A DNA stretch of 64,000 bases, taken from positions 27,933 to 91,932 of the forward strand of contig CADBCZ010000003.1 of the NCBI GenBank assembly GCA_902793335.1, written 5' to 3'. The notes beneath the pieces are model-generated. The model worked only from the letters and a program-made list of their open reading frames with translations. It made no database searches and had not been told where the DNA came from. Every line of letters starts with the position of its first letter. Position 1 is the first letter of the stretch. Of the stretch, positions 62,243 to 64,000 are shown one piece after another. The stretch comes from an uncultured Lachnospiraceae bacterium (GTDB lineage: Bacteria; Bacillota; Clostridia; Lachnospirales; Lachnospiraceae). The position numbers and the translations under genes were made by a program.

Positions 62243-62827
62243 TTAAAACGGCTCGATTATAGGTTGTATCTGCTTTCCTTCCAACGCCAGTTCAAGTGTG
62301 GGAATCAATTTATCAGTATGTGCAATCAGGGAATTATTTTTCTTTTCAGGATTATCCTGCCCAAATGGTATAAAATATATATTTTTTGAATTTAATAAAA
62401 GTCCAATGTTTTTCATATTCATTCCCAGTGCATCATTAGTGGAAATTGAAATAACTAATGGTTTATTATTTCTAAGATGTGCCTTCGCTGCCATAAGTAC
62501 AGGGGTGTCTGTAATTCCGTTTGCAAGCTTCGCTGCGGTATTCCCCGTACACGGAAAGATGACCAATACATCAAGATATGCTTTAGGTCCGATGGGTTCT
62601 GCCCCCTCAATTGTAAGAATAGGCTTTTTGCCCGTAATTTCCTCAGCCTCTCTCAAGAACTCCTCCGGCTCTCCAAATCGACTGGTAATCCGTTGTGAAG
62701 AACCCGAAAAAATTGTGTAGACATCTGCCCCTGTATTCACCAGATTCTTCAGCTCTTTAAATATTTTATCGAAAGTACAAAATGATCCGGTTACCGCTAT
62801 GCCAACCTTCTTGCCTTTTAAATCCAT
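62243..62827 (-). CDS. dpaB: Dipicolinate synthase subunit B
   Basis: 194 residues. A flavoprotein-like fold with GIAVTGSFCTFDKIFKELKNLVNTGADVYTIFS, VLVIFPCTGNTAAKLANGITDTPVLMAAKAHLRNNKPLVISISTND and a C-terminal IYFIPFGQDNP. With DpaA it oxidises dihydrodipicolinate to dipicolinic acid, which loads the spore core with calcium. It lies 10 bp after dpaA. Also named spoVFB. Confidence 0.95.
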   Translation of the reverse strand: MDLKGKKVGIAVTGSFCTFDKIFKELKNLVNTGADVYTIFSGSSQRITSRFGEPEEFLREAEEITGKKPILTIEGAEPIGPKAYLDVLVIFPCTGNTAAKLANGITDTPVLMAAKAHLRNNKPLVISISTNDALGMNMKNIGLLLNSKNIYFIPFGQDNPEKKNNSLIAHTDKLIPTLELALEGKQIQPIIEPF

Positions 62828-62837
62828 TCCATACTCC

Positions 62838-63716
62838 TTATTCTTTTTTACTGTCTGAAATATTTTTACTTATAACAAGCTTCGACATCATTGAAGCCGA
62901 AATCTTTGGTGCATATTTTCCGGGAAGTCCGGGAAGATGTAATGCTTTTATTCCAAGCTCTTTCGCCTTATCGTAATCTACGCCACCCGGAGCTGAAGCG
63001 ATATCAAGGATTATCACATCCTTCTCCATACGACTAAGCAGTTTTTCTCCAATCACAACAACCGGAACTGTATTGTAGATATATTCATAATTTCCTATCT
63101 GCATATCTAACTCATTCCAAGGCAAAGCAGATAATCCAAATGCTTCAGCCTGTGCCAAATCACTCTGCTTCCTTGCACACACAGTCACCCTATGGCCTAT
63201 TCCTCTTAATTTTTCCGCAAGTACTTTTCCGCATTTTCCATATCCAAGAACAAGACCGTCACTCCCATTCAGATTAGTCTTTTGATTCTTTATTGCCTCT
63301 AATATTGTACCCTCTGCCGTCGCTATCGTATTGAATATGACAAAATCTTCATCCTTCATAAAGTCATGGCAATATATTCCCTTCTCCTCACAACGCTTTA
63401 CAAAACCTGAAGATATGACACCACCAAAAAGTTGCTGATCTTTTCTCATGAATTTAAGCAGATCATCTTCAATAACAGCTTCAATTTTCTCCTTTGCATT
63501 TAGAAGACCGCCCTTAAACAGGGGAATACCGCCCACAACAACTCGTGCCTGTTCAACTGCTTCCTTTAATGATTTTGCATAATTAACGACATGGTCATCT
63601 CCATCTATCTTTTCAGTGCCATAGCAGATTGCACTATATCCACTCTTTTTAAAGTACATCTCCATATAGGCAGTTCTTGCATCCCCACCTATCAATGCAA
63701 TATCGTAGAGTTTCAT
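62838..63716 (-). CDS. dpaA: Dipicolinate synthase subunit A
   Basis: 292 residues. An N-terminal DpaA domain (IALIGGDARTAYMEMYFKKSGY) is followed by a Rossmann dehydrogenase domain (GLVLGYGKCGKVLAEKLRGIGHRVTVCAR, about 155-185) and DIASAPGGVDYDKAKELGIKALHLPGLPGKYAPK near the end. First gene of dpaA-dpaB-asnB. Many Clostridia lack it and use EtfA instead, so the presence of both subunits is informative. A sigma-K-like promoter lies just upstream. Ribosome binding site GTAGGAG. Confidence 0.96.
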   Translation of the reverse strand: MKLYDIALIGGDARTAYMEMYFKKSGYSAICYGTEKIDGDDHVVNYAKSLKEAVEQARVVVGGIPLFKGGLLNAKEKIEAVIEDDLLKFMRKDQQLFGGVISSGFVKRCEEKGIYCHDFMKDEDFVIFNTIATAEGTILEAIKNQKTNLNGSDGLVLGYGKCGKVLAEKLRGIGHRVTVCARKQSDLAQAEAFGLSALPWNELDMQIGNYEYIYNTVPVVVIGEKLLSRMEKDVIILDIASAPGGVDYDKAKELGIKALHLPGLPGKYAPKISASMMSKLVISKNISDSKKE

Positions 63717-63747
63717 TATCTATTCTCCTACAAATATGGCTCTAATC

Positions 63748-63777
63748 TAATATATGTAAAAATGATATTTTTGACAC
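63748..63777 (-). promoter_or_regulatory. Sigma-K-like promoter of dpaA
   Basis: The -10 CATATATTA (63748-63756, minus strand) matches the sigma-K pattern CATANNNTA; 16 nt upstream lies GTGTC (63773-63777), near the AC expected at -35. In B. subtilis dpaAB is a sigma-K target. Confidence 0.5.
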
Positions 63778-63783
63778 AAATTT

Positions 63784-63802
63784 GGGTTTGTACGCGAAAC
63801 CC
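63784..63802. repeat. Small perfect hairpin upstream of dpaA
   Basis: GGGTTT-GTACGCG-AAACCC, a 6-bp stem. The rest of 63803-63940 shows no gene. Confidence 0.4.
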
Positions 63803-63944
63803 TTATTAAATTTTGTATGCATAGTCAGTTTGCCTGATTTAGTTTTTATAAATGCGTGCGCTTGGATAAAAAAGTTTTATTTCTATGACTGTTTGTCCGA
63901 TAAAAGAGTTTCTAAGTATCCTGTACAATATATTCAACAATACG

Positions 63945-64000
63945 CGAACGGCTTATATGCGACATCCTTGTCGCATTAAGCCTTGTTCGGCATCCTTGCC
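63945..64000. repeat. Palindromic repeat cluster cut by the window end
   Basis: CGAAC-GGCTTA-TATGCGAC pairs with GTCGCAT-TAAGCC-TT-GTTCG around an ATCCTT loop (63945-63990). The core ATGCGAC/GTCGCAT is perfect (63957-63976). The next arm, GGC-ATCCTT-GCC, has the same loop sequence and ends at the window edge. It recalls the GCGAC/GTCGC stems of the element at 30298-30444. Confidence 0.6.

Overview
This window looks like a chromosomal segment of a low-G+C, anaerobic, endospore-forming Firmicute, most likely a Lachnospiraceae (Lachnospira/Butyrivibrio/Eubacterium-type). The reasons are the AT-rich sequence with strong GGAGG ribosome binding sites, an oxygen-sensitive class III ribonucleotide reductase (nrdD), an [FeFe]-hydrogenase maturase (hydE), many chemotaxis and cyclic-di-GMP type proteins, and a Bacillus/Clostridium sporulation block (spoVT, yabP, yabQ, spoIIE, dpaA, dpaB). 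The genus is inference. Almost all genes lie on the minus strand; the plus-strand genes are lysA, plsC, hydE, a cold-shock gene and one large glycosyltransferase.

Layout. 1-5.6 kb: truncated HD-GYP protein, sodium symporter, amino-acid-type chemoreceptor with a WYL regulator directly upstream. 5.7-10.2 kb: MoxR ATPase - DUF58 - transglutaminase membrane operon. 10.3-16.3 kb: cytidylate-kinase-like protein, DUF1015 protein (preceded by a coupled short ORF), beta-helix lipoprotein, uvrC. 16.4-25 kb: a first ftsH, divergent lysA-plsC-hydE, an EAL phosphodiesterase, a GH25 lysozyme lipoprotein. 25-30.3 kb: cold-shock protein, nrdD with a structured leader, a GH13 amylase. 30.3-30.8 kb: gene-free stretch with a large nested inverted repeat and a G10 tract. 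30.7-39.3 kb: the conserved block spoVT-hup-rqcP-yabP-yabQ-divIC-spoIIE-tilS-hpt-ftsH, in B. subtilis order with pieces missing. 39.4-41.1 kb: DUF3298 lipoprotein. 41.2-46.4 kb: a probable CDP-ribitol (teichoic-acid type) supply operon, divergent from a GT2/CgeB-like glycosyltransferase that sits behind homopolymer tracts. 46.35-48.0 kb: a complete 1611-bp IS1182-type element inserted in, and duplicating, a palindromic terminator. 48-51.5 kb: CUT1-type sugar ABC transporter. 51.7-55.8 kb: ABC-F protein, CorC/HlyC protein, PrsA-like lipoprotein. 55.9-60.3 kb: ilvN-ilvC and metH. 60.3-63.8 kb: dpaA-dpaB-asnB. The window ends inside another palindromic repeat cluster.

Themes. (1) Sporulation: candidate sporulation-sigma and Spo0A-type promoters can be read in front of yabP, spoIIE, spoVT and dpaA. 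(2) Envelope: CDP-ribitol supply, a possibly phase-variable glycosyltransferase, lysozyme and beta-helix lipoproteins, and a TgpA-like operon. (3) Regulation by RNA structure: two terminator-like hairpins in the nrdD leader, hairpins in the sugar-ABC operon, and terminators that overlap the 3' ends of coding sequences. No CRISPR array, rRNA or tRNA was seen. No wholly new multi-gene system could be shown; the best candidates for undescribed biology are the nrdD leader, the homopolymer-controlled glycosyltransferase and the nested palindromic repeat.
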